Shown here: piece by piece, positions 1-7,556 of the stretch
Numbering within the stretch: position 1 is the first letter of the stretch
How the letters are laid out: the number at the start of each line of letters is the position of its first letter
The notes under the pieces: generated by a model
What the model was told of the DNA's origin: nothing
Databases searched by the model: none
Seen by the model: only the letters and a program-made list of their open reading frames with translations
Assembly (NCBI GenBank): GCA_036402155.1
Contig: DASWTL010000300.1
Coordinates: 1 to 22,874 of the forward strand
From: DASWTL01 sp036402155
GTDB lineage: Bacteria > Bacteroidota > Bacteroidia > Sphingobacteriales > Sphingobacteriaceae
Direction: 5' to 3'
Length of the DNA: 22,874 nucleotides
Translations under genes and position numbers: made by a program

Positions 1-2271
1 TTCGGCACGATCAAGAAAATGATCGATCAGTACACGGTTGCCCGGCAGATCGCCCAAAAGTTTCATTACTGCTTTCTCAAGATCTTCATCGTTGATTACG
101 ATGCTCATGCCTTGTCCGCCTAAAACATAACTCGGACGAACCAGTACTGGATAACCGACCTCTTTTGCAACTTCAAGAGCCTCTTCCGCAGTTTCAGCAA
201 CACCGTATTTTGGATATGGGATATCAAGTTCTTTCAGAAGATCAGAGAAACGCCCCCGGTCTTCAGCAATGTCCATATTATCATAAGAGGTACCAATGAT
301 TTTAATTCCCTTCTCATGAAGCTTACTTGCCATCTTCAAAGCGGTTTGACCGCCCAGCTGTACAATAACTCCTTCAGGCTTTTCATGCTCGATGATCTCA
401 CGCACATGCTCCCAGAAAACAGGCTCAAAATAAAGCTTATCAGCCATGTTGAAATCGGTAGATACTGTTTCAGGGTTACAATTGATCATGATAGCCTCGT
501 AACCGGATTCTTTAGCTGCCATTAAGCCGTGTACACAACTGTAGTCGAACTCAATACCCTGACCGATACGGTTAGGACCTGAACCAAGTACTATGATTTT
601 CTTTTTATCCGAAACTACCGATTCGTTCTCATCCTCGAATGTCGAATAATAATAGGGTGTTTTAGCCTGGAACTCCGCAGCACAGGTGTCAACCATTTTA
701 AACACCCTTGATATCCCCAGTTCTTTCCGGCGGTCATAGACCTCATCTTCGGTAACATTACCCAATAACCAGGCAATCTGCGCATCAGAAAATCCTTTCT
801 GCTTTAAGATCAGGAAGAAATCTTTTGGAATGTTATTTAATGCATAACGCTTAAGCTCCTGTTCAAGCGTTACCAGCTCCTGTATCTGTACCAGGAACCA
901 TTTATCAATATGAGTTGCTTTACGTATCGATTCTAACGGTACGCCTAAGCTAAATGCGTCTTTAATATGGAAAAGCCTGTCCCAGCTTGGATGCTCCAGG
1001 CTGTGCATAATGAGCTCCAGATTCTTACTTTGTCTTCCGTCAGAGCCAAGCCCTAACCTGTTGGTTTCCAGACTCTGACAGGCCTTCTGAAGCGCTTCAA
1101 TGAACGTACGTCCAATGGCCATTACCTCACCAACCGATTTCATTTGCAGGCCAAGTTCCTTATTGGCGCCTTTAAACTTATCAAAGTTCCATCTTGGTAT
1201 TTTAACTATGACATAGTCGAGCGTTGGCTCAAAATATGCTGACGTTGTTTTAGTGATCTGATTTTCTAATTCATCCAGGTTATATCCTATGGCCAGCTTG
1301 GCAGCAATCTTCGCAATCGGATAGCCCGTTGCTTTTGATGCCAATGCCGATGAGCGGGAGACACGCGGATTTATTTCTATCGCTATGATATCTTCCGTTG
1401 CCGGATCAACAGAAAACTGAACATTACAGCCGCCTGCAAAGTTACCAATGGCACGCATCATCCGCATGGCCTGGTTCCGCATATCCTGGTAACAACGGTC
1501 GCTCAGCGTCATAGCCGGCGCTACTGTAATTGAGTCGCCCGTATGAATACCCATCGGATCGAAATTCTCAATAGAGCAGATGATAATGACGTTATCTTTA
1601 CTATCACGAAGTAACTCAAGCTCAAATTCTTTCCAGCCGAGTACTGCTTTTTCAACAAGTACTTCATGCGTTGGCGATGCCTGCAACCCACGGCTTAGCG
1701 CAGCATCGAATTCTTCCTTCTTATGCACAAATCCGCCGCCGCTGCCGCCAAGAGTATAAGACGGGCGAATTACTAATGGGAAACCAATCTCCTGGGCTGC
1801 TTCTTTTCCTTCAAGAAAAGAGTTAGCAATTTTCGACTTGGCGACACCAACTCCGATATCAACCATTAGCTGGCGGAACTCTTCACGATTCTCAGTCTTC
1901 TCAATCGCTGCAATATCAACCCCGATTATTTTCGTATTATACTTTTTCCAGATACCTCTTTCATCCGCCTCCTTACATAGATTTAATGCGGTCTGGCCAC
2001 CCATGGTTGGCAATACAGCATCAATTTTACGTTCCTGAAGAATCTTTTCAATACTATCTACTGTCAGCGGCCACAGATAAACATGATCTGCAATCACTTT
2101 ATCAGTCATGATAGTGGCGGGATTAGAATTAATTATGGATACTTCGATACCTTCATCTTTTAATGAAAGCGCAGCCTGTGATCCTGAATAATCAAATTCA
2201 CATGCCTGGCCAATAATAATTGGTCCTGATCCGATAATTAGTACTGAATGAATGGAGGTGTCTCTTGGCAT
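1..2271 (-). CDS. carB: Carbamoyl-phosphate synthase large subunit, partial (3' end outside window)
   Basis: The large subunit of carbamoyl-phosphate synthase makes carbamoyl phosphate from bicarbonate, ammonia channelled from CarA, and two ATP, for arginine and pyrimidine synthesis in the cytoplasm. The frame opens at the ATG at 2271-2269 (MPRDTSIHSVLIIGSGPIII) and runs without a stop to the window edge, giving 757 codons. The protein usually has about 940 to 1070 residues, so the C-terminal part lies outside. Visible are the first-half GSGPIIIGQACEFDYSG loop, the ATP-grasp motif RPSYTLGGSGGG, NPRVSRSSALASKATGYPIAK, and the duplicated second half with GSGPNRIGQGIEFDYS and RPSYVLGGQGMS. Both synthetase halves are therefore intact as far as seen. 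The upstream gene on the same strand ends in a terminator, so carB is probably transcribed on its own. Recognition is essentially certain. Confidence 0.97.
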   Translation of the reverse strand, partial: MPRDTSIHSVLIIGSGPIIIGQACEFDYSGSQAALSLKDEGIEVSIINSNPATIMTDKVIADHVYLWPLTVDSIEKILQERKIDAVLPTMGGQTALNLCKEADERGIWKKYNTKIIGVDIAAIEKTENREEFRQLMVDIGVGVAKSKIANSFLEGKEAAQEIGFPLVIRPSYTLGGSGGGFVHKKEEFDAALSRGLQASPTHEVLVEKAVLGWKEFELELLRDSKDNVIIICSIENFDPMGIHTGDSITVAPAMTLSDRCYQDMRNQAMRMMRAIGNFAGGCNVQFSVDPATEDIIAIEINPRVSRSSALASKATGYPIAKIAAKLAIGYNLDELENQITKTTSAYFEPTLDYVIVKIPRWNFDKFKGANKELGLQMKSVGEVMAIGRTFIEALQKACQSLETNRLGLGSDGRQSKNLELIMHSLEHPSWDRLFHIKDAFSLGVPLESIRKATHIDKWFLVQIQELVTLEQELKRYALNNIPKDFFLILKQKGFSDAQIAWLLGNVTEDEVYDRRKELGISRVFKMVDTCAAEFQAKTPYYYSTFEDENESVVSDKKKIIVLGSGPNRIGQGIEFDYSCVHGLMAAKESGYEAIMINCNPETVSTDFNMADKLYFEPVFWEHVREIIEHEKPEGVIVQLGGQTALKMASKLHEKGIKIIGTSYDNMDIAEDRGRFSDLLKELDIPYPKYGVAETAEEALEVAKEVGYPVLVRPSYVLGGQGMSIVINDEDLEKAVMKLLGDLPGNRVLIDHFLDRAE

Positions 2272-2340
2272 AGGGTTTTAGAACAAAAAAAGTCAAAAGT
2301 CTTAATGAACTTTGTGACAAACCGAGATTTCTATGCAATG

Positions 2341-2364
2341 AAAAATCCCGACTGGATGTCGGGG
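2341..2364 (-). terminator. Rho-independent terminator of the TonB-C protein gene
   Basis: On the minus strand a 6-bp perfect stem (CCCGAC/GTCGGG, 2347-2352 with 2358-2363) closes a 5-nt loop and is followed by ATTTTT (2346-2341). It lies between the TonB-C gene and carB and separates their transcription. Confidence 0.8.
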
Positions 2365-2402
2365 TGCAAAGATAGATATTAAAATTGAAAACCGCTATGT
2401 CT

Positions 2403-3362
2403 TCACTTGCTAATTGAGAAATTTACCGGCAAAGTGTATTTAACTCTTACAGGAATGCCATTCTGAATGCCGGGCTCCCATTTTGGCGACCGTTTTAAAA
2501 CGCGGATAGCTTCATCCTCTAAAGCATGATGCGGGGAACTTACCACCTGGATATTGGTTAAACTACCGTCTTTTTCAACGATATAACTAAGTAAAACGCG
2601 TCCGTTAATTCCCCAGCTCCGCGCCTCCGCCGGATATTTAATATTTTTGGAAAGAAACTCTCCGAAAGCTTTTTCTCCCCCTGGGAACTTTGGTAAAACA
2701 TCTTTTACAGTATATTCAACCACTTTTCCATCTGGGTTAAAGCTCTTTCCGGATATAAACGTGCCTTTATCATAGTTATCCTCAAAAGTAGTCCCCTCTT
2801 CTATAATAGTGCCTTTCCATATTCCATGCCGAACGCCGTCAGCATAATTTCCTTCTTCAGTAATTTTCTTCGTTGATTCTTTTAAATAACCGCTGCCGTC
2901 TTTTACCAATTGTACCCCGGTAGAATCGAAATAGTTCATCAGCTTGAATTTTAAACTTCCTTTACTTTTTTCGGATGGGTTTGGAGCGTTATAATCTAAT
3001 TCCTTCATCAATCGCCCGTTCGGATAATAGTAATAAGCAGCGCCAACAGGCAAGTTTTTTTGATAGGTAACGTGCTGCACTTTCCTTCCCTGTTTATCAA
3101 AGGTAATGCTCGGGCCTTCCCAAATAACCTTTGGCCAATAAATAGAAGCTGTACCTATTAATTTACGCACGCTGTTCGGATAAAACTCGGTGACCTTATA
3201 ATAAACAGACCCAGAATCCGGCTCATTCACAATACGCATAAAATCTGCACTGTCTTTATCATTGACAAAACGGCCATTATTTTTTAAAAAATAAATCTTT
3301 CCGCTTTGCGAATAGCTTTCAAAGCTGAGGATAATGAAAATAATGGCAAGAAATTTTTTCAT
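2403..3362 (-). CDS. Exported MORN/YwqK-like protein with TonB C-terminal domain
   Basis: A 319-residue secreted or membrane-tethered protein. Residues 1-18 form a signal peptide or N-terminal anchor (MKKFLAIIFIILSFESYSQS). The middle, about 60-215, holds degenerate MORN/YwqK-like repeats such as YYYYPNGRLMKELDY, GNYADGVRHGIWKG and KSFNPDGK. Residues about 225-317 match the TonB C-terminal fold: PKFPGGEKAFGEFLSKNIKYP, GRVLLSYIVEKDGS, then VLKRSPKWEPGIQNG and VRVKYTLPVNF. In Bacteroidota this domain occurs in true energy transducers and in many stand-alone periplasmic proteins. Here there is no Pro-rich spacer and no neighbouring ExbB/ExbD or receptor gene, so energy transduction is doubtful and a periplasmic role is more likely. 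The start is the ATG at 3362, directly before the signal peptide. It is monocistronic, ending at the terminator at 2341-2364. Confidence 0.85.
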   Translation of the reverse strand: MKKFLAIIFIILSFESYSQSGKIYFLKNNGRFVNDKDSADFMRIVNEPDSGSVYYKVTEFYPNSVRKLIGTASIYWPKVIWEGPSITFDKQGRKVQHVTYQKNLPVGAAYYYYPNGRLMKELDYNAPNPSEKSKGSLKFKLMNYFDSTGVQLVKDGSGYLKESTKKITEEGNYADGVRHGIWKGTIIEEGTTFEDNYDKGTFISGKSFNPDGKVVEYTVKDVLPKFPGGEKAFGEFLSKNIKYPAEARSWGINGRVLLSYIVEKDGSLTNIQVVSSPHHALEDEAIRVLKRSPKWEPGIQNGIPVRVKYTLPVNFSISK

Positions 3363-3705
3363 ACTCTAAACTATGAAATAATCGGCATAATGTATTTCGA
3401 TATCAGGCTTTTCATTATTTCCTTAAATAAAATTAGAGAAGCACCTCTCGAATATCAAACTTACGATGTGGATGCAATTGTGCCAAAAAATGACTGGCTT
3501 TGACCGGAATTGACGGCTCATGACGGGTTTGTTGTGCCATCCTTGTCTCATCCCTGTTCCTTCCTTGTGTGGTGGATGGGTACGGTGAGCTCTACCGGAA
3601 GTGTTATTTGCCAAAAATTTAATCGAAATCTTATATCGCTTGATTCCTTCTCCACTTAAAAACTTTTCATAATACGCAATGTTATCCACACAAATGACAC
3701 ACATC
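3363..3705. other. Intergenic gap between divergent genes, no supported gene
   Basis: The 343 bases hold no convincing coding region. A 94-codon minus-strand frame crosses most of it, but it has no family features and spans a block of tandem 10-bp repeats that cannot keep a codon phase. The gap must carry the promoters of both divergent genes, although I see no clean TAnnTTTG box. It contains the TGAC array (3491-3530), two TTGTGCC words flanking that array (near 3479 and 3532), and a widely spaced CCATCC/GGATGG inverted pair (3537-3542, 3574-3579). The stretch 3530-3600 seems more GC-rich than its surroundings and may be a dispersed intergenic repeat. Confidence 0.55.
3491..3530. repeat. Four tandem TGAC(N)G units with exact 10-bp period
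   Basis: Four consecutive 10-bp units begin at 3491, 3501, 3511 and 3521. Each starts TGAC, then T, C, G or G, then G, and the last five bases vary. The spacing equals about one helical turn, so the conserved bases would lie on one face of the DNA. The array is about 130 bp before the TonB-C gene and 175 bp before the lipoprotein gene. A multi-site operator is one reading; chance plus local duplication is the other. Confidence 0.5.
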
Positions 3706-4224
3706 ATGAAAAGAATACTAATTACATGTATTGCATTGACCGGAATTATTTCCGGATGTGCAACAGTTCAATCTATTGTAAGATCAAGTTTTCCATATTC
3801 TGCAACACTTATCATTCCGGCATCTACGCGGACAGGATCAACGCAATCTGCAGTAAGCACATTGACCAGCGCCGATCAGATATTCACAGGTCAGGGAACT
3901 ACCGGATCAACACAATCACTTCGTATTGCTTCAGCGCGAATTAATTCAGTAAATCCCTCCAGTCAGAGCCTTGGGGTTTTAAGCTCGGTGCGAATTTATT
4001 TAACACGGTCAGATGGTTCAGGAGAAATTCTTGTTGCATCCAGGAATGATATTTCCTCAGGTACCGGTAATTCTTTAGTTCTGGATACTGATAACTCCAG
4101 GTTTTTAGACGACTATATTAACGGAGGTGGAGCAAGAGTTCGAATGGAATATGTATTACGTCAATCACTGAATGTTGATGTGAGCGTACGTGCAAGTCTT
4201 ACCTTTTCTACAACAGCCCAATAA
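3706..4224 (+). CDS. Lipoprotein of unknown function
   Basis: A 172-residue exported lipoprotein. I chose the ATG at 3706 rather than the in-frame ATG at 3679 because it places a normal signal peptide (MKRILITCIALTGIISGC) directly at the N terminus, with the lipobox Ile-Ser-Gly-Cys and lipidated Cys18. The mature part is rich in Ser, Thr and Gly with alternating hydrophobic residues, as in a beta-sandwich. It contains RIYLTRSDGSGEILVASR and a C-terminal strand-rich segment (VRMEYVLRQSLNVDVSVRAS). The hexapeptide TGSTQS occurs twice, 24 residues apart, which suggests a small internal duplication. I do not recognise the family. It is followed at once by a strong terminator and is monocistronic. 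An outer-membrane-associated location is inferred from the lipobox. Confidence 0.8.
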   Translation: MKRILITCIALTGIISGCATVQSIVRSSFPYSATLIIPASTRTGSTQSAVSTLTSADQIFTGQGTTGSTQSLRIASARINSVNPSSQSLGVLSSVRIYLTRSDGSGEILVASRNDISSGTGNSLVLDTDNSRFLDDYINGGGARVRMEYVLRQSLNVDVSVRASLTFSTTAQ

Positions 4225-4251
4225 ATACTGGTTTTAATATTCGTTATGCAA

Positions 4252-4287
4252 AATCCTCATGCGTTAACAGCACGGGGATTTTTTTTT
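4252..4287 (+). terminator. Rho-independent terminator after the lipoprotein gene
   Basis: The stem AATCCT/GGGATT continues through CATGC/GCACG with one mismatch, around a 7-nt loop, and is followed by a run of nine Ts ending at 4287. It begins 27 nt after the stop codon. Confidence 0.85.
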
Positions 4288-4372
4288 AACAAAATACTCA
4301 TTTATTAACTGAATATCTTACTAAAGATCAGCTTCTGAGTAAATATATACCTTATTTTTATGGCTTGTTAGA

Positions 4373-4921
4373 ATGGTCTATATTCAAAAGGTGGATACTC
4401 ACAACCAAATAAAAAAAATAGCTATAGTCGGACCGGAATCAACCGGCAAATCAACACTGGCAGAACAGTTAGCCGCGCATTACAACACGGTTTGGGTGCC
4501 TGAATATGCAAGGGGATACTGCGAAAACCTAACCGAACCGTGCAACTTGCAGGATGAGATCAATATGTTCTATGGTCAGCTTGCACTTGAAAAAGAAAAA
4601 CTTCCATTAGCCAATCAACTTCTTATTTGCGACACAACCTTTTTAACAGTTAAGATCTGGAGCGAACATGTATTCGGAAAAGCTCCCCGGGAGGTTTTGG
4701 AAATGCTTGGCAAACACTCCTATGATCATTATTTACTCATGGATATTGACACCCCTTGGGAAGATGATCCGCTTCGTGACTTCCCACATCTACGCACTTA
4801 TTTTATGGAGGTATGGCATACCGAACTAAAATCGTTAAACGCAGAATATAGTGTAATATCCGGCATCGGTGCCGCCCGGCTTCAGAATGCTATATCGGTA
4901 ATAGATCAGGTTCTGATCTAG
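4373..4921 (+). CDS. NadR-type ribosylnicotinamide kinase-like ATPase
   Basis: A 182-residue P-loop protein resembling the C-terminal kinase domain of NadR, which phosphorylates nicotinamide riboside to NMN in NAD salvage. Walker A is GPESTGKST at residues 20-28. It is followed by the family's EYARGYCE segment, the strand LLICDTTFLTVKIWSE, and MDIDTPWEDDPLRDFP, which matches the NadR lid and nucleoside-binding region. The N-terminal NMN adenylyltransferase and the DNA-binding domain of enteric NadR are absent, as is common in Bacteroidota, where the kinase is often next to a pnuC transporter gene. No pnuC is seen here. The ATG at 4373 leaves about 14 residues before the first strand, so a slightly later start is possible. 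Substrate is inferred from the family. Confidence 0.82.
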   Translation: MVYIQKVDTHNQIKKIAIVGPESTGKSTLAEQLAAHYNTVWVPEYARGYCENLTEPCNLQDEINMFYGQLALEKEKLPLANQLLICDTTFLTVKIWSEHVFGKAPREVLEMLGKHSYDHYLLMDIDTPWEDDPLRDFPHLRTYFMEVWHTELKSLNAEYSVISGIGAARLQNAISVIDQVLI

Positions 4922-5015
4922 AAACAGCCAATCTATTCTTATCTTAATAAAAAAATCTTTGTGTATGCAACGCTGCAAAAGCTGCTGCGTCATTTAATCA
5001 GAAAGCGCGATAAAC

Positions 5016-5579
5016 TTGAAAGCTGTTTACATAGATCAGCATTCTGACCTGGTGGTTGAATGCAAAAATGGAAATCGGAAATCTCAGTATCAATTGTACA
5101 AGCTGTATTCAAAAGCTATGTTCAATATCGCCATGCGCATATTAAACAAAGAAGATGAAGCCGCTGATGTATTGCAGGAAGCGTTTATTGATGTGTTTGC
5201 AAGAATTAATGACTTCCGGCAGGAAACTACCTTCGGACTTTGGATGAAACAAATTGTTATCAACAGGTCGATCAGTCAGTTAAGAAAACGAAGAGTTGAG
5301 CTGGTGGACTTAGATGACAGTGATGTTGAGGAACTTGTTGATGAAGAGCCGGTTGATTATGAAGAACAAGAATTGCAGGTACAGCAGGTTCATAAAGCTA
5401 TGCAGGCGCTTCCGGATGGATATCGGGTCATAATCTCCCTGTACCTGCTGGAAGGTTATGACCATGAGGAGATTGCGCATATCCTCAAAATAAGTGTGAA
5501 CACTTCAAGAACACAATTTATGCGTGCTAAAAGAAAATTAGTAGAAATTTTAAAGAATAACGGATTTAGTTACAATTAA
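5016..5579 (+). CDS. RNA polymerase ECF-type sigma factor
   Basis: A 187-residue extracytoplasmic-function sigma factor. Region 2 spans about 24-93 (YKLYSKAMFNIAMRIL, EDEAADVLQEAFIDVF, FGLWMKQIVINRSI). Region 4 spans about 125-178 (MQALPDGYRVIISLYLLEGY, then the helix-turn-helix HEEIAHILKISVNTSRTQFM). An acidic linker (VDLDDSDVEELVDEEPVDYEE) joins them. The start codon is TTG, giving MKAVYIDQHSDLVVECKNGN, which agrees with the conserved N terminus of this Bacteroidota group; no nearby ATG would keep it. The next gene follows after 7 nt and encodes its probable anti-sigma factor, so this is the head of a three-gene regulatory operon. The factor is expected to be held inactive at the membrane and released by an envelope signal. 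Confidence 0.93.
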   Translation: MKAVYIDQHSDLVVECKNGNRKSQYQLYKLYSKAMFNIAMRILNKEDEAADVLQEAFIDVFARINDFRQETTFGLWMKQIVINRSISQLRKRRVELVDLDDSDVEELVDEEPVDYEEQELQVQQVHKAMQALPDGYRVIISLYLLEGYDHEEIAHILKISVNTSRTQFMRAKRKLVEILKNNGFSYN

Positions 5580-5586
5580 AAAGATC

Positions 5587-6141
5587 ATGAGCAAAAGATT
5601 AGAAGATTTTATCCGGGAGAACAAAAAAGAACTGGACCATTTTGAACCGCCCGCGGATCTGTGGAATAGAATTGAACAGGAGCTTCAGGTTAAGAACCAT
5701 ACTACGGTAAAAAAGGAGCGGGTCATCAAAGTTAGCTTCCTGCTAAAAGCAGCGGCTACGGTAATTATTATGCTGAGTGTTACGATTTTATTATGGCGCT
5801 ATCAGTACAACGAAACCTTAATCAGCAGTATTGACCCGGAGCTTGGTAAACAACAGGTTTATTATGCTTCACTTATTGAAAGCAAGCAAACCGAGCTTAA
5901 ACAACTGGAAAAAGAAGAGCCGGAACTTTACCGTACATTCTCATCTGAACTTAATAAGATGGAACAGAGCTATCAGCAATTACAAAAAGAATTGCCGAAA
6001 AGCCCGAATCAGGAGCGTACCGTGAAAGCGATGATAAACAACCTGGAGATCCAGATTCAGGTATTGAACCAGCAATTACAAATTATTCAGCAGATTAATG
6101 ATTTAAAAAGAGGAGGACAAACAAATGAACAATCCATATAA
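5587..6141 (+). CDS. Probable single-pass membrane anti-sigma factor
   Basis: A 184-residue protein placed 7 nt after the ECF sigma gene. The cytoplasmic N terminus (MSKRLEDFIRENKKELDHFE, then PPADLWNRIEQEL) resembles the sigma-binding segment found beside such sigma factors in Bacteroidota. One transmembrane helix lies at about 51-70 (FLLKAAATVIIMLSVTILLW). The rest, about 75-175, is a Glu/Gln/Leu-rich helical region likely to form a coiled coil in the periplasm. There is no zinc-binding HxxxCxxC motif, so it is not a ZAS-type anti-sigma factor. Function is inferred from position and topology. The last 17 nt overlap the next gene, which points to translational coupling. Confidence 0.8.
   Translation: MSKRLEDFIRENKKELDHFEPPADLWNRIEQELQVKNHTTVKKERVIKVSFLLKAAATVIIMLSVTILLWRYQYNETLISSIDPELGKQQVYYASLIESKQTELKQLEKEEPELYRTFSSELNKMEQSYQQLQKELPKSPNQERTVKAMINNLEIQIQVLNQQLQIIQQINDLKRGGQTNEQSI
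6111..6116 (+). promoter_or_regulatory. Canonical Shine-Dalgarno AGGAGG for the DUF4097-like gene
   Basis: AGGAGG lies 8 nt before the ATG at 6125 and inside the final codons of the anti-sigma gene. Most starts in this window lack such a site, so it stands out and supports this start. Confidence 0.75.
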
Positions 6142-7459
6142 ATATTTAATTACTGCCTGTATTGTTTTAATAATACAATCAGCCGCAGCACAACAGCTAA
6201 AAGTGAACCCTAAAGAGCCGGTCGTAGTTCAGCCCAAAGTCGCACCGGTACCGCCTGCTGTTCCTGATAGGACTATAAAAATTGAGGCGGCTTTAAGGAA
6301 TGCTGAGAAATGCATTAAAGATGCGGAATTAAAAATAAACGCATTAAAACTGGATGAAAAATTCCTTGCCACAATTGATAAAAAAACCCACAACCTTATC
6401 CGGAATAATGATCTGAAACTTAACCTCCAAAAGGAATTACTTAAGCTAAACGAATTGAAATTTGGAAGAGAAAGCGAAATAAAAAAACCGTATGACACCG
6501 GCTGGACCTCAGTTATTGGACCTTCAGCAATAATAGAGAAACAAAAACAGGTTTCTAAAACATATAAGGTTAATTCAAAAGATAAATTATCAATTAATAA
6601 CCAGTACGGCCGCATTACTGTGAACACATGGAAAAAGCGGGAAATCAAGGTTGATATTTCTATTAAATCTTTCGAGACATCCGAAAGTAAAGCCCAGGAG
6701 CTTTTAGATGGCGTAACCATTTCAGAAAGCAAACAGGGGAATGTAATTAGCTTTAAAACAACTATTGAAAGAAAATCACGGGGTTGGGGTACCATTAAAC
6801 GTAACAATGAACCTGATGTTAAGCGCGGCATTGAAGTGTTTTATACCGTTTATATGCCTGCAGAAAATGCGCTGGATATTACCAACTTACATGGGAATGT
6901 AGTGCTTCCTGATTTGAAAGGACCAGTTAATTTAACTACCTCATACAGCTCTTTAAATGCACAGAACCTGGAAAATTCAACAAATAAAATTAATATGAAT
7001 TATGGCTCAGCTACCATTGAATCCCTCTCAGGAAATCTCAATATTTCATATGGTAGCTTAAATCTGGTAAATGCAGATAAGTTAAATGCTAATATCAGGT
7101 ATAACAGCAGTGCAAAAATCAATAAGCTTACAAATAATGCTAACCTTGAGATAAGGTACACGCCCGCATTTAAGATCAATGAGGTAGATAAAAATGTGGA
7201 CAACTTATTGATTAACTCTTCTTATTCGGGTATTACCCTGGGATTTGATAAAACAGCCAACTATAATTTTGAAGTAACGGTTAGTTATAGCGGATTTAAA
7301 TATGACAATAAGAGAATAGTCATTACAGACAAGTCTCCCGATGAAAAACACAGAGGATTTGTTCCTACAAACAGCTATAAAGGATATTACGGATCAGGAG
7401 CTAAAAATTCATCTATTGTTATAAAGTCGAGTTACGGAGCAGGAGTTAGTTTTTTATAA
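6125..7459 (+). CDS. Exported DUF4097-like beta-helical protein
   Basis: A 444-residue secreted protein. Residues 1-22 are a signal peptide ending in Ala-Ala-Ala before QQ. About 40-125 is a charged helical stretch. From about 158 on, the sequence fits the DUF4097 / adhesin-head-like family: NNQYGRITVNTWKKREIKVD, then ELLDGVTISESKQGNVISFK, then short repeated strands such as LTTSYSSLNAQNL, INMNYGSATIESL and LNISYGSLNLVNA, which suggest a right-handed beta-helix. The C terminus has SSIVIKSSYGAG. Its molecular role is unknown. Lying third in a sigma/anti-sigma operon, it is a likely sensor, effector or target of that system. It overlaps the anti-sigma gene by 17 nt and ends at a strong terminator. 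A 200-codon antisense frame inside it is a shadow. Confidence 0.85.
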   Translation: MNNPYKYLITACIVLIIQSAAAQQLKVNPKEPVVVQPKVAPVPPAVPDRTIKIEAALRNAEKCIKDAELKINALKLDEKFLATIDKKTHNLIRNNDLKLNLQKELLKLNELKFGRESEIKKPYDTGWTSVIGPSAIIEKQKQVSKTYKVNSKDKLSINNQYGRITVNTWKKREIKVDISIKSFETSESKAQELLDGVTISESKQGNVISFKTTIERKSRGWGTIKRNNEPDVKRGIEVFYTVYMPAENALDITNLHGNVVLPDLKGPVNLTTSYSSLNAQNLENSTNKINMNYGSATIESLSGNLNISYGSLNLVNADKLNANIRYNSSAKINKLTNNANLEIRYTPAFKINEVDKNVDNLLINSSYSGITLGFDKTANYNFEVTVSYSGFKYDNKRIVITDKSPDEKHRGFVPTNSYKGYYGSGAKNSSIVIKSSYGAGVSFL

Positions 7460-7479
7460 GAAATAATTGAATGTATGTG

Positions 7480-7507
7480 AAACCTTCATGGGCCCATGAA
7501 GGTTTTT
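7480..7507 (+). terminator. Terminator formed by a perfect 24-bp palindrome
   Basis: Bases 7481-7504 form a perfect palindrome centred on GGGCCC, with a T run to 7507 and A's on the 5' side. It closes the sigma-factor operon 21 nt after the last stop. The minus side has only three Ts, so termination is mainly for plus-strand transcripts. Confidence 0.85.
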
Positions 7508-7539
7508 GTTATTTTACTGTACAAAAGTTCATATTTTCG
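7506..7539 (+). promoter_or_regulatory. Candidate Bacteroidota promoter for the TerC-family gene
   Basis: TTG at 7506-7508 is followed after 23 nt by TATTTTCG (7532-7539), one mismatch from TAnnTTTG, and then by the ATG 17 nt later. The -33 element touches the preceding terminator's T run, so the assignment is tentative. Confidence 0.35.
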
Positions 7540-7556
7540 CTGAAATTATTTTTTCT

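Noticed and set aside
3465..3495. Sigma-54-like promoter (TGGCAC...TTGCA) on the minus strand
   Set aside because: GG and GC are 7 nt apart rather than the required 10, and no activator gene is nearby.
3423..3707. 94-codon minus-strand frame in the gap before the lipoprotein gene
   Set aside because: No family features or signal peptide, and it crosses the 10-bp TGAC array, which does not keep codon phase; it also overlaps the lipoprotein start.
4970..5005. Hairpin of GC repeats in the sigma-factor leader (ACGC/GCGT)
   Set aside because: Only four contiguous base pairs form and alternative registers exist, so a defined structure is not supported.
6229..6831. 200-codon antisense frame inside the DUF4097-like gene
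   Set aside because: The sense protein has a signal peptide and recognised family segments, and the antisense product is a low-complexity Ser/Phe/Leu shadow.
7506..7556. N-terminal extension of the TerC-family protein from TTG at 7506
   Set aside because: It would begin in the T run of the previous terminator and add residues (LFYCTKVHIFAEIIF) not expected for the family; the ATG at 7557 fits.
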